Assembly: GCF_012849055.1 (NCBI RefSeq)
Contig: NZ_CP051677.1
Coordinates: forward strand, 930,001-994,000
Direction: 5' to 3'
Length of the DNA stretch: 64,000 nucleotides
Source: Spirosoma rhododendri
Lineage (GTDB): Bacteria > Bacteroidota > Bacteroidia > Cytophagales > Spirosomataceae
Positions within the stretch are counted from its first letter, which is position 1. Every line of letters starts with the position of its first letter. Below are positions 7,201 to 16,943 of the stretch, piece after piece. Below the pieces are notes generated by a model. The model worked only from the letters and a program-made list of their open reading frames with translations. It searched no databases and was not told where the DNA came from. Both the position numbers and the translations under genes were made by a program.

Positions 7201-10200
7201 TTAGGGAGCCTGCCGCAGGAGCCGGTACGTCGCCCGGAAGTTGGTACGGGTGCTGCTGACTCGTAGAAAAAACAGCCGATCGGGCCACTTGTTCAGCCAT
7301 ACCTCACCCGATGCCCCGCTAATCGTTTGTTCACTCAGCAGTCGTCCGCTCGCATCGATCAGTTCCAGCCGGGCGGGGCCACCCGTCCAGTTCGTCAGAT
7401 CAACCTGCACACGGTCGACGGCAGGGTTGGGATAAACGCTGATCGCGGGCTCTACAAGTGGTTCTTCGGCCGTAATGACCAGTGCCTGCGCGGTCGGGAT
7501 AGCGCCAATCTGCCCGGTACCGCAGCCGTTGCTTACCATTGTCAGCGTAAAGGCCGTAGTACCGGAGAACGGTAACTCGATCGTGGCTGAACTGGTCGTC
7601 GCCTGCAAATCCTGCTTTGTCGACCCGTTCTGGATGGTGTAAACCCACGGCCCCTGCCCGGTAAAGTTTACGGTCAGCGGTACAACCTTGTCCGATCGTA
7701 CGGTGTAGGAAGCCGCGCTGAAGGTAGCCGTTGCGCCGGTGCGGATGGTGAACGGCGACGGGATGGTGTTGCTGATCGTACCATCCGCCGAGGTGATCCG
7801 CAGGCGATAACCATACCCGGCGGGCAGGTCTGCCGGAAGCGTTCCCTGAATAGCGTTAACCGCTTCTGCGGTGGCCAGATTTCGAAATGTCGTGCCCGTC
7901 GAATCCGATACCTGGAGTGTAAACGTATTGCCGGTGGGGAAGCTGCCTTTTGTGTTGAACAGCACAGTTATCGACGAGCCGGAGCAAGTAAAGCCGTCGC
8001 CCAGCCCCGTCAGTTCGATGGTTTTTTCGGTGGCTGGCAATACAGTCACGACCGCGCTGCCGGATGCGACTCCGGTGCCGCATCCGTTGCTGATCGACGT
8101 AATGGTGTAGGTTGTCGTTTGTAGCGGTTCAACCTGTACGCCCGTCTGCCCGGTGCTGGTGAAGAAACTACCCTGATACCCGTCCGAAAGCGTGTATGTC
8201 GTTGTCAGCGTATTGGTGTTTGGCCCGCGCAGGGTCAGGAATGTCGTTCCGCCCGCGTTGACCGTTGTGCTGCCCGACAGCGTGTATACCGGGGGGGCGC
8301 TGAGCGCAAACGGCTGGCTGGTCGTTTCTGCCTGCCCGTCGCCCGTTGTTGCCCGCAGCCGATACGAACCCGCCGACAAACCCGCCGGAACCGATACGGA
8401 CATAACACTACTGGCGGCCGGTACCGTCAGCAAGGCAACATCGGCACCGCCAGCTTGCGGAATCAGAGCCAGCCGAACGGTCGAAGCGGTGGCAAAGTCG
8501 CCATTGGCCGTGAGCGAAACGGGCAGCGTACTACCTACGCAAACCGCTTTCCCCGCCGACACAGCATTTGCCACGACTAACTGCGGTTTCACCCGCACAC
8601 TGACACTACCGGTAGCCGTGCCGTACCCACACGCGTTGGCCACCGTACGAATGCTGTACGTTTGTCCGGCCGTTGGGCGCACCTCGTAGGTAGCCGCTGC
8701 ACTGGTAAACGTCTGCATAGTCAGGTCTGAAAACTGCACCTGCCACGGTGCCGAACCCGTCAGCGCAAGTTGTAACGGAACCGCGCTCCCCGCATCGACC
8801 GTCGTTCCGCTGCCCGCACTGGTCAGCACGGCCGTTGGCGTTTGCGATATACGGGTCAGCAGGGCAGCGGTGCGGGCGTCGGTGTTTTTGGCAACAATTC
8901 GCAGGTAGTAATCACCCGTCGACAGGGACGCCGGGATGGTCACGACAAAGGGCGATGCGGTCGTGGTGGTCAGGTCTGTGAACGATGAGTCACGGCGCGA
9001 GGTCAGTTGCAGCGCGTACGTAATGCCCGCCGGTGCCGCCGGACTGGCGATGAACGGAATCGTCTGCGTGGTACCAGCACAGAGCGAATAGTAGTACAGG
9101 TCGGTGAGTTGCGCCGGCACTTTGATCGCGAATGGCATGGGGGTGTACGTAATCCCGGTGCCCGACACGGTACCGGCACCGCACGCGTTTGAAATTGATT
9201 TGAGCCGATAGGTCGTGCGTTGCGTAGGCGTTACAGTAACACTCGTCCCTCCGTTCGGCGCTACGTAATCCGTCGTCCCATCAGTATACACGGTGCGGTA
9301 CGGTCCCTGGCCCGACGCGAAGATGGTACTCAACGTTACGGCCGTACCGGGCTGGATGGTGTTCGGCTCGGCTCCGAACAAGAACGCCGTGACGGGTGCC
9401 ATGTAGTTGATTTCGGCCGTCGGCTTCTTGTTTACCTCGACCCGAACCTCGTTGCTGACCTGTCCACTCCCGCTGATGCGGATTTTACTGATGTCGTCCA
9501 GTTTGATCCGCAGCGGGCTACCGCTACCCCGCCCGACGATCGGTGCGGTAGTCCAGCCTTCGCCCGCGCCGTACCCCGCCGACGTAGCCTGTACGACCAC
9601 AGTCTGCGAACTCAGGCCCGTTGTGCGAAAAAACACCCGGATACTGTCGGAATTACATTTGTTCTGTTCGACCGAATCGATTTCTATACCCGTCGTGGCC
9701 GGGTTCTGCACGGTCAGCGTGGCCGTTCCCGAGGCTGGGTTGTCAATTCGTCCGCAACCGTTCTGCGCGTACAGTATCCGCACCGTTTTTGTCTGGCTGG
9801 CGTAGATCGTTGCGTTGACATCGTCGCAATCCAGGCAGTTGTTGAAAAGTACCTGCCCGTCTGACAGCTTCAGTTCGTACGGGCCACCGCCTACGCGCTG
9901 AATCCGTACGGTAGCCGTACCGGGTTTGGCCAGCGTAGTTTGCCGATCGGTCGCAGCGAAAATTGGCCGGGGTGTGGTACTGACGGCCAACACGTAGTTC
10001 GGATCGGCAACGCTGGCGGTTGTTGGGTTAAGCGTCAGCACGCGTATACCGTACTGCCGACGCCCGAAAAAATTGGCCGTGTCAGACGGTAGCTCCGGCA
10101 CCGTAAACACCAGCTTATTACCGGTCTGTACGGTAGCCGGGGTAAACTTGATAACGTCTCCGGCGGTGCCGTACCGAAATTCGACAAACACCTGTGTATC

Positions 10201-11529
10201 GGTTGTGGGGGTGAAATTCAACCGGACGGGCAGCGAAACCGATTGCCCTTCGCATACTGGCCCACGCACAAAACCCGACCCCGGCAGAGAGTCTATGGCA
10301 ATGCCCGGCCGTACGCTAATCGTCGGCCCCGTTGCGCCGGTCACGACCTGCGTACCGCACACGCTCTGCACCCGCGTGACGCGAAAGGTTGTCGTTTGCA
10401 GCGGGCGTACCTGAATCATCGCTTCGTTGGTAGCGGTACCGAAGTCGCTGACAGGAACCGACAGGCTGTCGTTCAACACGACCTCCGCCGGTCCCCGACC
10501 CGTCAGAAGCAACCGCAGCGGTACGGTTTGCCCAATGTTGATCGCGGTCGATGGCGTCGTAATCTGCGCCGTGATACCCGACGAGACACGCACCGTAGCC
10601 GTACCGGGATCACTAACAAGATCACCCGCAACAACCTGCACGAAATAAGCCGTCGTAGCATCCGCGCTGACACTGGCCGGAATAGTCGCTTTCAGCCCAC
10701 CCACAACGGGCGTAGCATCGAGGTCGTATGACCGACCAGCCGTGGTGTACGATTGCGAAAACGGGTTGCTCGTCGTCAGGCGGATTTTGAAAGTCGTACC
10801 GCTGCTGAATGCGGTACCCGTTTGCGCGTACGCAACCGAAATAGTCCCGCCTGTGCAGACGGTTTCCGGCGTAACCGATACGGTTTTAAACGAAGCCGCA
10901 TTGACCGACACCGACGCAGTACCGGTGCTTTTTCCCAAACCGCAACTGTTTTGTACGGCCCGAATAGTGTACGTTCCCGATGCCTGTGGGTTGATCTTGA
11001 CACGCTGCTCGAACGAATCCGAACAGCAGTTGGTCAGTGTGTAGCGACTTCCATCGCTGAGCGTAACACTGACCGGCGACGAACCCACCGTCGTGAATCG
11101 CAGATCATACGGCTGGCCGGGGTTGACCTGCGGCACCGGGCTGCCTGCCAACGTAACCGACGCCGTTGATTGTACGGGGCCGAATCGCTGCCAGTCACCG
11201 ATGACGGCCGGATTTGAGCTGACGATACGGTACTGATACCGGGCCGCGTCGGTGTAGGCCGTCAGGCTGGCTGGTACCTGAATCTGCGCCGGGCTGGCGG
11301 TTACCGAAGCCGAGGTCAGCACAATCTCGCTGGTATACGCATTCCGCAGTTGTACGGTGAATACGTTGTTGGCAGCAAACCGCCCCTGCGGGGTAAACGG
11401 CACCGCAACCGACGTTCCCAGACAGATCGGGTCGCTGATTGGTGTCGGCAGAATAGATTGTCCGACCAACTGCCCCGATAGCAAAAAGCAACCGGCGAGT
11501 AGTATACGGCTTAGTAAATTTGATCGCAT
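7201..11529 (-). CDS. Large secreted T9SS protein with seven tandem Cys-containing Ig-like units
   Basis: 1442 residues with a signal peptide at 1-24 (ILLAGCFLLSGQLVGQ). Seven units of about 190 residues follow. Each opens with a CxG-type motif (Cys36, 225, 426, 625, 817, 997, 1182) and closes with a TTxxIxSxxNxCGxG-type motif (near 194, 389, 590, 781, 965, 1148, 1334). Each unit looks like a pair of beta-sandwich domains, and the two cysteines may pair. Residues 1364-1442 form a T9SS type A sorting domain (VYPNPAVDRVQVDL, then LIDASGRLL and FFLRV). The product is probably exported and surface-anchored, adhesin-like. No catalytic domain is visible. Confidence 0.88.
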   Translation of the reverse strand: MRSNLLSRILLAGCFLLSGQLVGQSILPTPISDPICLGTSVAVPFTPQGRFAANNVFTVQLRNAYTSEIVLTSASVTASPAQIQVPASLTAYTDAARYQYRIVSSNPAVIGDWQRFGPVQSTASVTLAGSPVPQVNPGQPYDLRFTTVGSSPVSVTLSDGSRYTLTNCCSDSFEQRVKINPQASGTYTIRAVQNSCGLGKSTGTASVSVNAASFKTVSVTPETVCTGGTISVAYAQTGTAFSSGTTFKIRLTTSNPFSQSYTTAGRSYDLDATPVVGGLKATIPASVSADATTAYFVQVVAGDLVSDPGTATVRVSSGITAQITTPSTAINIGQTVPLRLLLTGRGPAEVVLNDSLSVPVSDFGTATNEAMIQVRPLQTTTFRVTRVQSVCGTQVVTGATGPTISVRPGIAIDSLPGSGFVRGPVCEGQSVSLPVRLNFTPTTDTQVFVEFRYGTAGDVIKFTPATVQTGNKLVFTVPELPSDTANFFGRRQYGIRVLTLNPTTASVADPNYVLAVSTTPRPIFAATDRQTTLAKPGTATVRIQRVGGGPYELKLSDGQVLFNNCLDCDDVNATIYASQTKTVRILYAQNGCGRIDNPASGTATLTVQNPATTGIEIDSVEQNKCNSDSIRVFFRTTGLSSQTVVVQATSAGYGAGEGWTTAPIVGRGSGSPLRIKLDDISKIRISGSGQVSNEVRVEVNKKPTAEINYMAPVTAFLFGAEPNTIQPGTAVTLSTIFASGQGPYRTVYTDGTTDYVAPNGGTSVTVTPTQRTTYRLKSISNACGAGTVSGTGITYTPMPFAIKVPAQLTDLYYYSLCAGTTQTIPFIASPAAPAGITYALQLTSRRDSSFTDLTTTTASPFVVTIPASLSTGDYYLRIVAKNTDARTAALLTRISQTPTAVLTSAGSGTTVDAGSAVPLQLALTGSAPWQVQFSDLTMQTFTSAAATYEVRPTAGQTYSIRTVANACGYGTATGSVSVRVKPQLVVANAVSAGKAVCVGSTLPVSLTANGDFATASTVRLALIPQAGGADVALLTVPAASSVMSVSVPAGLSAGSYRLRATTGDGQAETTSQPFALSAPPVYTLSGSTTVNAGGTTFLTLRGPNTNTLTTTYTLSDGYQGSFFTSTGQTGVQVEPLQTTTYTITSISNGCGTGVASGSAVVTVLPATEKTIELTGLGDGFTCSGSSITVLFNTKGSFPTGNTFTLQVSDSTGTTFRNLATAEAVNAIQGTLPADLPAGYGYRLRITSADGTISNTIPSPFTIRTGATATFSAASYTVRSDKVVPLTVNFTGQGPWVYTIQNGSTKQDLQATTSSATIELPFSGTTAFTLTMVSNGCGTGQIGAIPTAQALVITAEEPLVEPAISVYPNPAVDRVQVDLTNWTGGPARLELIDASGRLLSEQTISGASGEVWLNKWPDRLFFLRVSSTRTNFRATYRLLRQAP

Positions 11530-11554
11530 AAAGAGAGAACTGAGGCTTACTAAA

Positions 11555-11599
11555 AAACTGCAAACTACGGGCCAGTTTCGGATATCCGGTTTGCAGTTT
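11555..11599 (-). promoter_or_regulatory. 11-bp inverted repeat upstream of the T9SS repeat protein
   Basis: AAACTGCAAAC (11555-11565) and its exact complement (11589-11599) lie 26-70 bp upstream of the start codon. It could be an operator or a leader stem. Bases 11600-11700 show nothing further that I can support. Confidence 0.35.
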
Positions 11600-11710
11600 C
11601 ATATGTTCGGAAAACGGCTGGCCAGCGCGTGGTCTTGCCAGCGCCAATGTAAGTCATAAACTGAAAACCGTAAACCGGCTACTCTATACCGAAACTCCCC
11701 GCCTGCTTCG

Positions 11711-11718
11711 TAATTTTG
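11711..11718 (+). promoter_or_regulatory. -7 box for the aminotransferase-tyrA operon
   Basis: TAATTTTG is an exact match to TAnnTTTG, 71 bp before the ATG. No clear TTG -33 element is seen. Confidence 0.45.
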
Positions 11719-11789
11719 CCGTTTCATCGACACGTTGACACCTAGTTCATCATCTGCCCGGCCCCACATACCGGCAATCAGTTGAGTGC

Positions 11790-12962
11790 ATGATTATCCC
11801 ACTGGCGCACCGCGCCGACCAAACGCAGGAATACTATTTTTCGGTGAAGCTGGCCGAAGTACGGCAATTACTGGCGCAGGGCCACGACGTAATCAATATC
11901 GGCATCGGCAACCCCGACATGGCCCCGTCGACCGCAACGCTCGACGCTCTGACGGCGTCGGCCCGGCAACCCACCGCCCACGGATACCAGTCGTATAAGG
12001 GCACGCCCGCCCTGCGGCAGGCCATTGCCCGGTTCTACGCACATACCTACGGCGTAACCCTCGACCCCGAAACGGAATTACTGCCCTTAATCGGGTCGAA
12101 AGAAGGCATAACGCACCTTTCGCTGACGTTTTTGAACGAGGGCGACGGCGTACTGGTACCCGAACTGGGCTACCCGGCCTACCGCGCCGTGAGTCAGATG
12201 GTGGGGGCGCAGGTGCAGGAATACCCGCTGCTCGAACACGCGGGCTGGCAACCCGACTGGGCGCAGATGGCCGAACTGGTGCAACCCGCCGGTTCGCCAA
12301 ACCCGACCAAGCTGCTGTGGCTCAACTATCCGCACATGCCAACCGGCGCACCGGCCACCAAAGCGTTGTTTGAGCAGGCCGTTCGTTTTGCGCACGACCA
12401 CAAAATCCTGCTGTGTCACGACAATCCGTACAGCCTGATTCTGAATACGAAAGCCCCGATCAGCCTGCTGTCGGTCGACGGCGCAAAAGACGTGGCGGTT
12501 GAGTTGAATTCGCTGAGCAAGTCGCACAACATGGCGGGCTGGCGCATGGGCTGGCTGGCCGGTGCCAAACCGTATATCGATGCCGTGCTGACCATCAAAA
12601 GCAACGTCGATTCGGGGCAGTTTAAGCCGTTGATGGATGCCGCCACCGAAGCCCTCGCTAACTCCGACGACTGGCACCGCGACCGCAACGCCGTCTATCA
12701 GGGTCGGCTCAGCGCGGTTCACGCCCTGCTCGACACGCTCGGCTGTACCTACGCCACCGATCAAGAAGGGTTGTTTATCTGGGCCAAACTGCCGGATTCG
12801 GTCGAGTCAGCCGCAGCCCTTGTCGACCAGCTACTGTACGAAAAACATATTTTCATTGCTCCTGGCTTCATCTTTGGCCCCAAAGGCGAACGGTACATCC
12901 GTATTTCGCTTTGTGTTCCGAAAGAACGTATTGAAGAAGCCGTTAACCGATTACGCGCATGA
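11790..12962 (+). CDS. Class I/II PLP aminotransferase, probably for tyrosine/phenylalanine synthesis
   Basis: 390 residues, fold type I. PLP-Lys is Lys244 in NSLSKSHNMAGWRMGW. The N-terminus has the IGIGNPDMAPS loop, with YPHMPTGAPA (where NPPNPTG is usual) and HDNPYSLI further on; the C-terminal arginine region is FGPKGERYIRIS. It resembles LL-diaminopimelate/aspartate-type aminotransferases. Its stop overlaps the tyrA start by ATGA, so the two are translationally coupled. In many Bacteroidota an aminotransferase sits between prephenate dehydratase and dehydrogenase genes. I infer transamination in aromatic amino-acid synthesis; substrate specificity is not provable here. Confidence 0.85.
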   Translation: MIIPLAHRADQTQEYYFSVKLAEVRQLLAQGHDVINIGIGNPDMAPSTATLDALTASARQPTAHGYQSYKGTPALRQAIARFYAHTYGVTLDPETELLPLIGSKEGITHLSLTFLNEGDGVLVPELGYPAYRAVSQMVGAQVQEYPLLEHAGWQPDWAQMAELVQPAGSPNPTKLLWLNYPHMPTGAPATKALFEQAVRFAHDHKILLCHDNPYSLILNTKAPISLLSVDGAKDVAVELNSLSKSHNMAGWRMGWLAGAKPYIDAVLTIKSNVDSGQFKPLMDAATEALANSDDWHRDRNAVYQGRLSAVHALLDTLGCTYATDQEGLFIWAKLPDSVESAAALVDQLLYEKHIFIAPGFIFGPKGERYIRISLCVPKERIEEAVNRLRA

Positions 12963-13816
12963 CCGTTTCCATCATTGGTATTGGCTTGCTGGGCGGCTCC
13001 TTCGCCCTGATTCTTCGCGAGAAATACCCCAAAATGCGGTTTATCGGCGTCGATACGTCGGTTGTCAATGGGCAGCTGGCGCTGGCGAAAGGAATTGTCG
13101 ATGAGGTGCTGCCGCTGAACGAAGCCGTTGCTCAAAGCGAGCTGGTGGTGCTGGCAACGCCCGTCAACGTGTTGATGAACCTGCTGCCAACGATCCTCGA
13201 CCAGTTGCCCGAATCGGCCACGGTCGTTGATCTGGGGTCGACCAAAGGGCTGATCTGCGACGTAGCCGACGCGCACCCGCGCCGGAGTCAGTTCGTAGCC
13301 GCGCACCCGATGGCAGGTACGGAAAATTCCGGTCCCGGTGCCGCCTTCCGCGATCTGCTACCCGGCAAAAACCTCATCATCTGCGACCGGCAGAAAAGCA
13401 ATGCCGACAGTCTGGCGCTGGTCGAAAGTTTGTTCCGCGATGCGGGCATGCGGCTGTTCTACATGACACCGAAGGAGCACGACCTGCACCTGGCCTACGT
13501 ATCGCACCTGAGCCACATCAGTGCGTTTGCGCTGGGGCTGACGGTGCTGGAAAAGGAAAAAGATGAGCAGGCCATTTTCGACATGGCGAGTACGGGCTTC
13601 AGCAGCACCGTCCGGCTGGCGAAAAGCTCCCCGCAGATGTGGGCCCCCATTTTCGATCAGAACCGCGCCAACGTTTCCGACGCCCTGGCCGCGTACATCG
13701 ACTTTCTCCAGCAATTCAAAAAAGTCATCGACGCGCAGGATGTCCCCGCTTCGCTGGAATTCATGCAGCAGGCCAACGTCATTCGGCGGGTGCTGGATGG
13801 GATTGAGAAGAAGTGA
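12959..13816 (+). CDS. tyrA: Prephenate dehydrogenase
   Basis: 285 residues, NAD(P)-dependent oxidative decarboxylation of prephenate to 4-hydroxyphenylpyruvate in tyrosine synthesis. The Rossmann motif GIGLLGGSFA (residues 6-15) opens the protein. LVVLATPVN and DLGSTKG follow, then HPMAGTENSG, where the His is the conserved catalytic/substrate-binding residue. The helical dimerisation part contains VSHLSHISAFAL. No ACT or chorismate-mutase domain is fused. It starts inside the aminotransferase stop codon (ATGA overlap). Confidence 0.92.
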   Translation: MTVSIIGIGLLGGSFALILREKYPKMRFIGVDTSVVNGQLALAKGIVDEVLPLNEAVAQSELVVLATPVNVLMNLLPTILDQLPESATVVDLGSTKGLICDVADAHPRRSQFVAAHPMAGTENSGPGAAFRDLLPGKNLIICDRQKSNADSLALVESLFRDAGMRLFYMTPKEHDLHLAYVSHLSHISAFALGLTVLEKEKDEQAIFDMASTGFSSTVRLAKSSPQMWAPIFDQNRANVSDALAAYIDFLQQFKKVIDAQDVPASLEFMQQANVIRRVLDGIEKK

Positions 13817-13829
13817 GGCTTCCCTTGCT

Positions 13830-13868
13830 CCCTCACCCCCTGCCCCCTCTCCCAAAACGGGAGAGGGG
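13830..13868. repeat. CCCTCACCCCC REP-like element, copy 1
   Basis: Begins CCCTCACCCCCTGCC and continues into a palindrome of CCCCTCTCCC and GGGAGAGGGG. An inverted partner lies at 14023-14060, so the pair flanks the tyrA/glycoside-hydrolase terminator region. Confidence 0.75.
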
Positions 13869-13921
13869 ATGCTATCATGAACCATTGTTCTATATACTAA
13901 CCTTCTTCTTACCGGTACTCT

Positions 13922-13970
13922 ACAAGACCGAAACGCCGAAAGCATGGTGCTTTCGGCGTTTCGGTCTTGT
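13922..13970. terminator. Bidirectional terminator with perfect 23-bp stem
   Basis: Arms 13922-13944 and 13948-13970 are exact complements with a TGG loop. It lies between the convergent tyrA and glycoside-hydrolase genes. T-tracts are short, so intrinsic termination is likely but not certain. Confidence 0.6.
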
Positions 13971-14022
13971 GTGATATTCATCAAAAACCCACGTATCCGA
14001 CGGTTTTTACCGCTAGTCGTCA

Positions 14023-14060
14023 CCCCTCTCCCGTTTTGGGAGAGGGGCTGGGGGTGAGGG
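14023..14060. repeat. CCCTCACCCCC REP-like element, copy 2 (inverted)
   Basis: Reverse-complement partner of 13830-13868, with the same CCCCTCTCCC/GGGAGAGGGG palindrome followed by CTGGGGGTGAGGG. It ends 3 bp before the stop codon of the minus-strand glycoside hydrolase. Confidence 0.75.
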
Positions 14061-14063
14061 AAT

Positions 14064-16856
14064 CTACTGCACCTTAATCACCTTCCGAACGGCCCGTTCT
14101 GCACCCTGTCGAACGTCGAGCATGTACATCCCGACAGGCAGCGTGCTGATGTCGATGCGTTCGCGCAGCTGTTTCGCTGGCTTGGCGAAATCGGTTTGCT
14201 TCTGTACGCGTCCGGTCGATGCGTCGTAGAGCAGGGCCGTTACGGGACGGCTGTCGTCGTTGTCAATCGTCAGTTCAACGTAATCGCTTGTAGGGTTTGG
14301 GAACACCTGTAGCGAACCCAGTGCCGGTTCAACGACTTCGACCGCCGTCCGCCCCCCCGTTGCCGGTGTCGTCAGTACGAATACCGGCGTTTCACTCACC
14401 GACACCCGTACCTTGCCGTTACTGCCCGGCAGCAATGTCGTTACACTCATCTCATCGCTGCCAATCTTCGGCGTATACAGCTTCACCGCCATGCCACTGC
14501 CAACCGATAGGTCGTAGGTAGCCGTGCGGCCGCGCTCATCGGGAACAACCAGCATATATGCCTGCCGGGTTTGTCCGTTGCTGCTCAGCTCGTAGCGGTC
14601 AACCAGTGGGTCGCTGTTGAGTGTTTCCTTGTAGGTGTATGCTCCCAGCAGGTTGTTGACCTGATACAGATAGTCGGCGGCTGGCTTGCGGGATTTGTTG
14701 TCGTTGATGAGCCCCATCGAGTAGAACTGAACCGGAACGGCCGCGTTGTCGTCGTGCATCTGGTAGAAAAACAACCGATCGATACCTACCCGACTATACA
14801 TCAGTGCCGTACGCAGTATCCAGTCGGCCTGCGTTTGCTCGGCAGTTTTACCGCCGATCGGCATCGCCCGGAACGGACTGCCCTGATTCAGATCGTAGCC
14901 CGCTTCGGTAATCCAAACTGGCATATTGTACTGCTGACCGATAGCCACGAACGCAGCCGCCTGCTCGCCCGTGCCCGACAGTTCGGGAGCGGCCCCGCGC
15001 GATCCGCCACCATCCTGAGACGATTTGCTGTCGTTGGAATACAGGTGCTGATTGATAACATCCCAGCACAGGTTCACCGACCCATCGGCCTTGTAACCCC
15101 GGAACTCCTTGCACCAGTCGATCATGGCGCGTACGTAATCCGTTGACGACGAAGCGATTCCACCAATAACTACCTTCACCGACGGATCCGCATTCTTGAC
15201 GCCAACACCCGCACCCAGCGTGCCCTTATGCCCGTCGTAGAACGCCGACAGGTTCGCGGCATATTCCCGGGCCGATTGATACGCCTTCCGGCCTTTCCAG
15301 GTTTTGTCGCGCTCGTTGTCGCACTCGATGTACTTAATCAGCCCCAGCCCGATCTTAACGGTGTTGACGCCAGCCCATGACTTTACACTGCTTACCTTAA
15401 CCAGTGACGGATCGACCGACTTGTTGTAGCCATAGCGCGCCATGTACTGAAAACCAGCCTGCGCCTGCTCGATGTACGACGCCGGTTTGCTCAGGTCCCG
15501 CCCATAGACGGTTGGAATATTTTCGTAGTCACGCTGCCCGTCGGGGTAGGTGTTTTCCATCCATTTCGGAATCGTTTTCAGGCAGGCCAGCACCTCTATA
15601 TGTTCGGCCTTCATCCGCTCGTAGATGGCGTCGTAGTTCCAGCTGCCGCTCAGCGTCGGGTTGAAGGTGTACTCGCCCCGCGCCGACTCCAGCTTTTCCC
15701 AATCCATATAGTGCCGGATGGCCGAAAAGTTTTTCACCGCCTTCACGCTTGGCTCATCCACCTGCCAGGGCGACCGGGCGTCTTCGATATTCCATTCAAA
15801 CGCGTTTACGCCAAACTGCTGCGCCAGGGGCGATGCGGCCCGCGCCGATATGCGCTGGGCACTGATCGGTGCCGAATACGTACCGTACAGTTCCAGCTCG
15901 TTGGGATAAGCGCCCGACGTGTTGATGACCAGGTAGCGCGCGTTCTTTACAATCGTTTTGACATTGTAATCGGTGGGCTGATTGGGGTCCGGGCCGACCC
16001 AGGCGTTATACTGCGTACCGGTAAACTGGGCAATCTGAACACGCTTCCAGTCGTCGGTAATCACCGACAGCGTCAGCGGGGCATCGACGTTCGTACCCGG
16101 CCCGTCGTAGAACCGCACCCGCTCGATAACCATCGTTTCTCCCGAATTCAACGGGTAGTACGCGTCGTAGTTGGTCAGGATTTTTCCCCAGCCGGTGTTG
16201 ACGGCCTGATCCGTGCGGCCATCGAACAAACCGCCAAGCCCGTTGCTGACGTTGTTGACCTGATACCAGCGACTGGCATCAACGGGTATTTTTGGGGCCT
16301 GCGCTACGGTTCCAGCAACGGGCGTCGTGGAGATGGGCGTCCCTACAGTTGTTGCTGGCGGTGAAGTCGTTACCGGGGCAGGGGTAGTGATGACGGGCGC
16401 GGGCGCAACACTTATGCCAAACACTTTGATTTTCTGCGGAAAATTATTGCCAAACTTCCGTACGACAATGGCGTCAGCCTGTAACGGGGTCGATGCTTTC
16501 ATCTCTACCCACTTCATGTACTCCCGCCCGTCGAACGTACCGATCAGGGTTTTCTTCGTTCCGTTGAGCGCGTACAATTCGGCGGGCTGGGCGGTAAACA
16601 CATCCTCGTAATCGTACAGTGACAGCCGCGTGATTTTGGCGGTTTTACCCAGTTTGAGCGTCACGTCGATGTATTTCATATTGCCCTGCCACACTTTAGC
16701 GATCAGGTCATTTACGTTGTCGTTCAGCCAGGGTTTATAGCTCTGCCCTGTCTGCTCGCTGGGCGTTACCGACACGCGCTGTATCGCTTCCTCTGTTTGT
16801 GCCTGAGCCAGCGCTGCTGTAAGTACTAGTAGAAAAACAGGTAGTAATTTTCTCAT
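14064..16856 (-). CDS. Secreted clan GH-A-like glycoside hydrolase with T9SS sorting domain
   Basis: 930 residues. Signal peptide 1-20. Residues about 25-150 and 195-325 look like two discoidin/carbohydrate-binding-like beta domains, joined by a Pro/Thr linker at 152-185. Residues about 345-745 resemble a TIM-barrel hydrolase. IECDNERDK with Glu515 is the predicted acid/base and VWITEAGYD with Glu651 the predicted nucleophile, a clan GH-A spacing (GH39/GH5-like). Residues 846-930 are a T9SS type A sorting domain (VFPNPTSDYVELTID, ending VIKVQ). It likely acts on polysaccharide at the surface or outside the cell. The exact GH family and substrate are not determined. Confidence 0.8.
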   Translation of the reverse strand: MRKLLPVFLLVLTAALAQAQTEEAIQRVSVTPSEQTGQSYKPWLNDNVNDLIAKVWQGNMKYIDVTLKLGKTAKITRLSLYDYEDVFTAQPAELYALNGTKKTLIGTFDGREYMKWVEMKASTPLQADAIVVRKFGNNFPQKIKVFGISVAPAPVITTPAPVTTSPPATTVGTPISTTPVAGTVAQAPKIPVDASRWYQVNNVSNGLGGLFDGRTDQAVNTGWGKILTNYDAYYPLNSGETMVIERVRFYDGPGTNVDAPLTLSVITDDWKRVQIAQFTGTQYNAWVGPDPNQPTDYNVKTIVKNARYLVINTSGAYPNELELYGTYSAPISAQRISARAASPLAQQFGVNAFEWNIEDARSPWQVDEPSVKAVKNFSAIRHYMDWEKLESARGEYTFNPTLSGSWNYDAIYERMKAEHIEVLACLKTIPKWMENTYPDGQRDYENIPTVYGRDLSKPASYIEQAQAGFQYMARYGYNKSVDPSLVKVSSVKSWAGVNTVKIGLGLIKYIECDNERDKTWKGRKAYQSAREYAANLSAFYDGHKGTLGAGVGVKNADPSVKVVIGGIASSSTDYVRAMIDWCKEFRGYKADGSVNLCWDVINQHLYSNDSKSSQDGGGSRGAAPELSGTGEQAAAFVAIGQQYNMPVWITEAGYDLNQGSPFRAMPIGGKTAEQTQADWILRTALMYSRVGIDRLFFYQMHDDNAAVPVQFYSMGLINDNKSRKPAADYLYQVNNLLGAYTYKETLNSDPLVDRYELSSNGQTRQAYMLVVPDERGRTATYDLSVGSGMAVKLYTPKIGSDEMSVTTLLPGSNGKVRVSVSETPVFVLTTPATGGRTAVEVVEPALGSLQVFPNPTSDYVELTIDNDDSRPVTALLYDASTGRVQKQTDFAKPAKQLRERIDISTLPVGMYMLDVRQGAERAVRKVIKVQ

Positions 16857-16943
16857 AAGTAGTATTCCCCTTACTATTTACAGACCATTTACTTCCATTC
16901 AGGTCAAATAGATTGCCATACATCGAAAAAAAGAAGAAATAAA

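Noticed and set aside
7327..11169. Many open frames on the plus strand opposite the 1442-residue T9SS gene (for example 8192-8689 and 9220-9864)
   Set aside because: They are shadows of a GC-rich repeat gene. The minus-strand protein has a signal peptide, seven regular repeats and a sorting domain, while the plus-strand frames have none.
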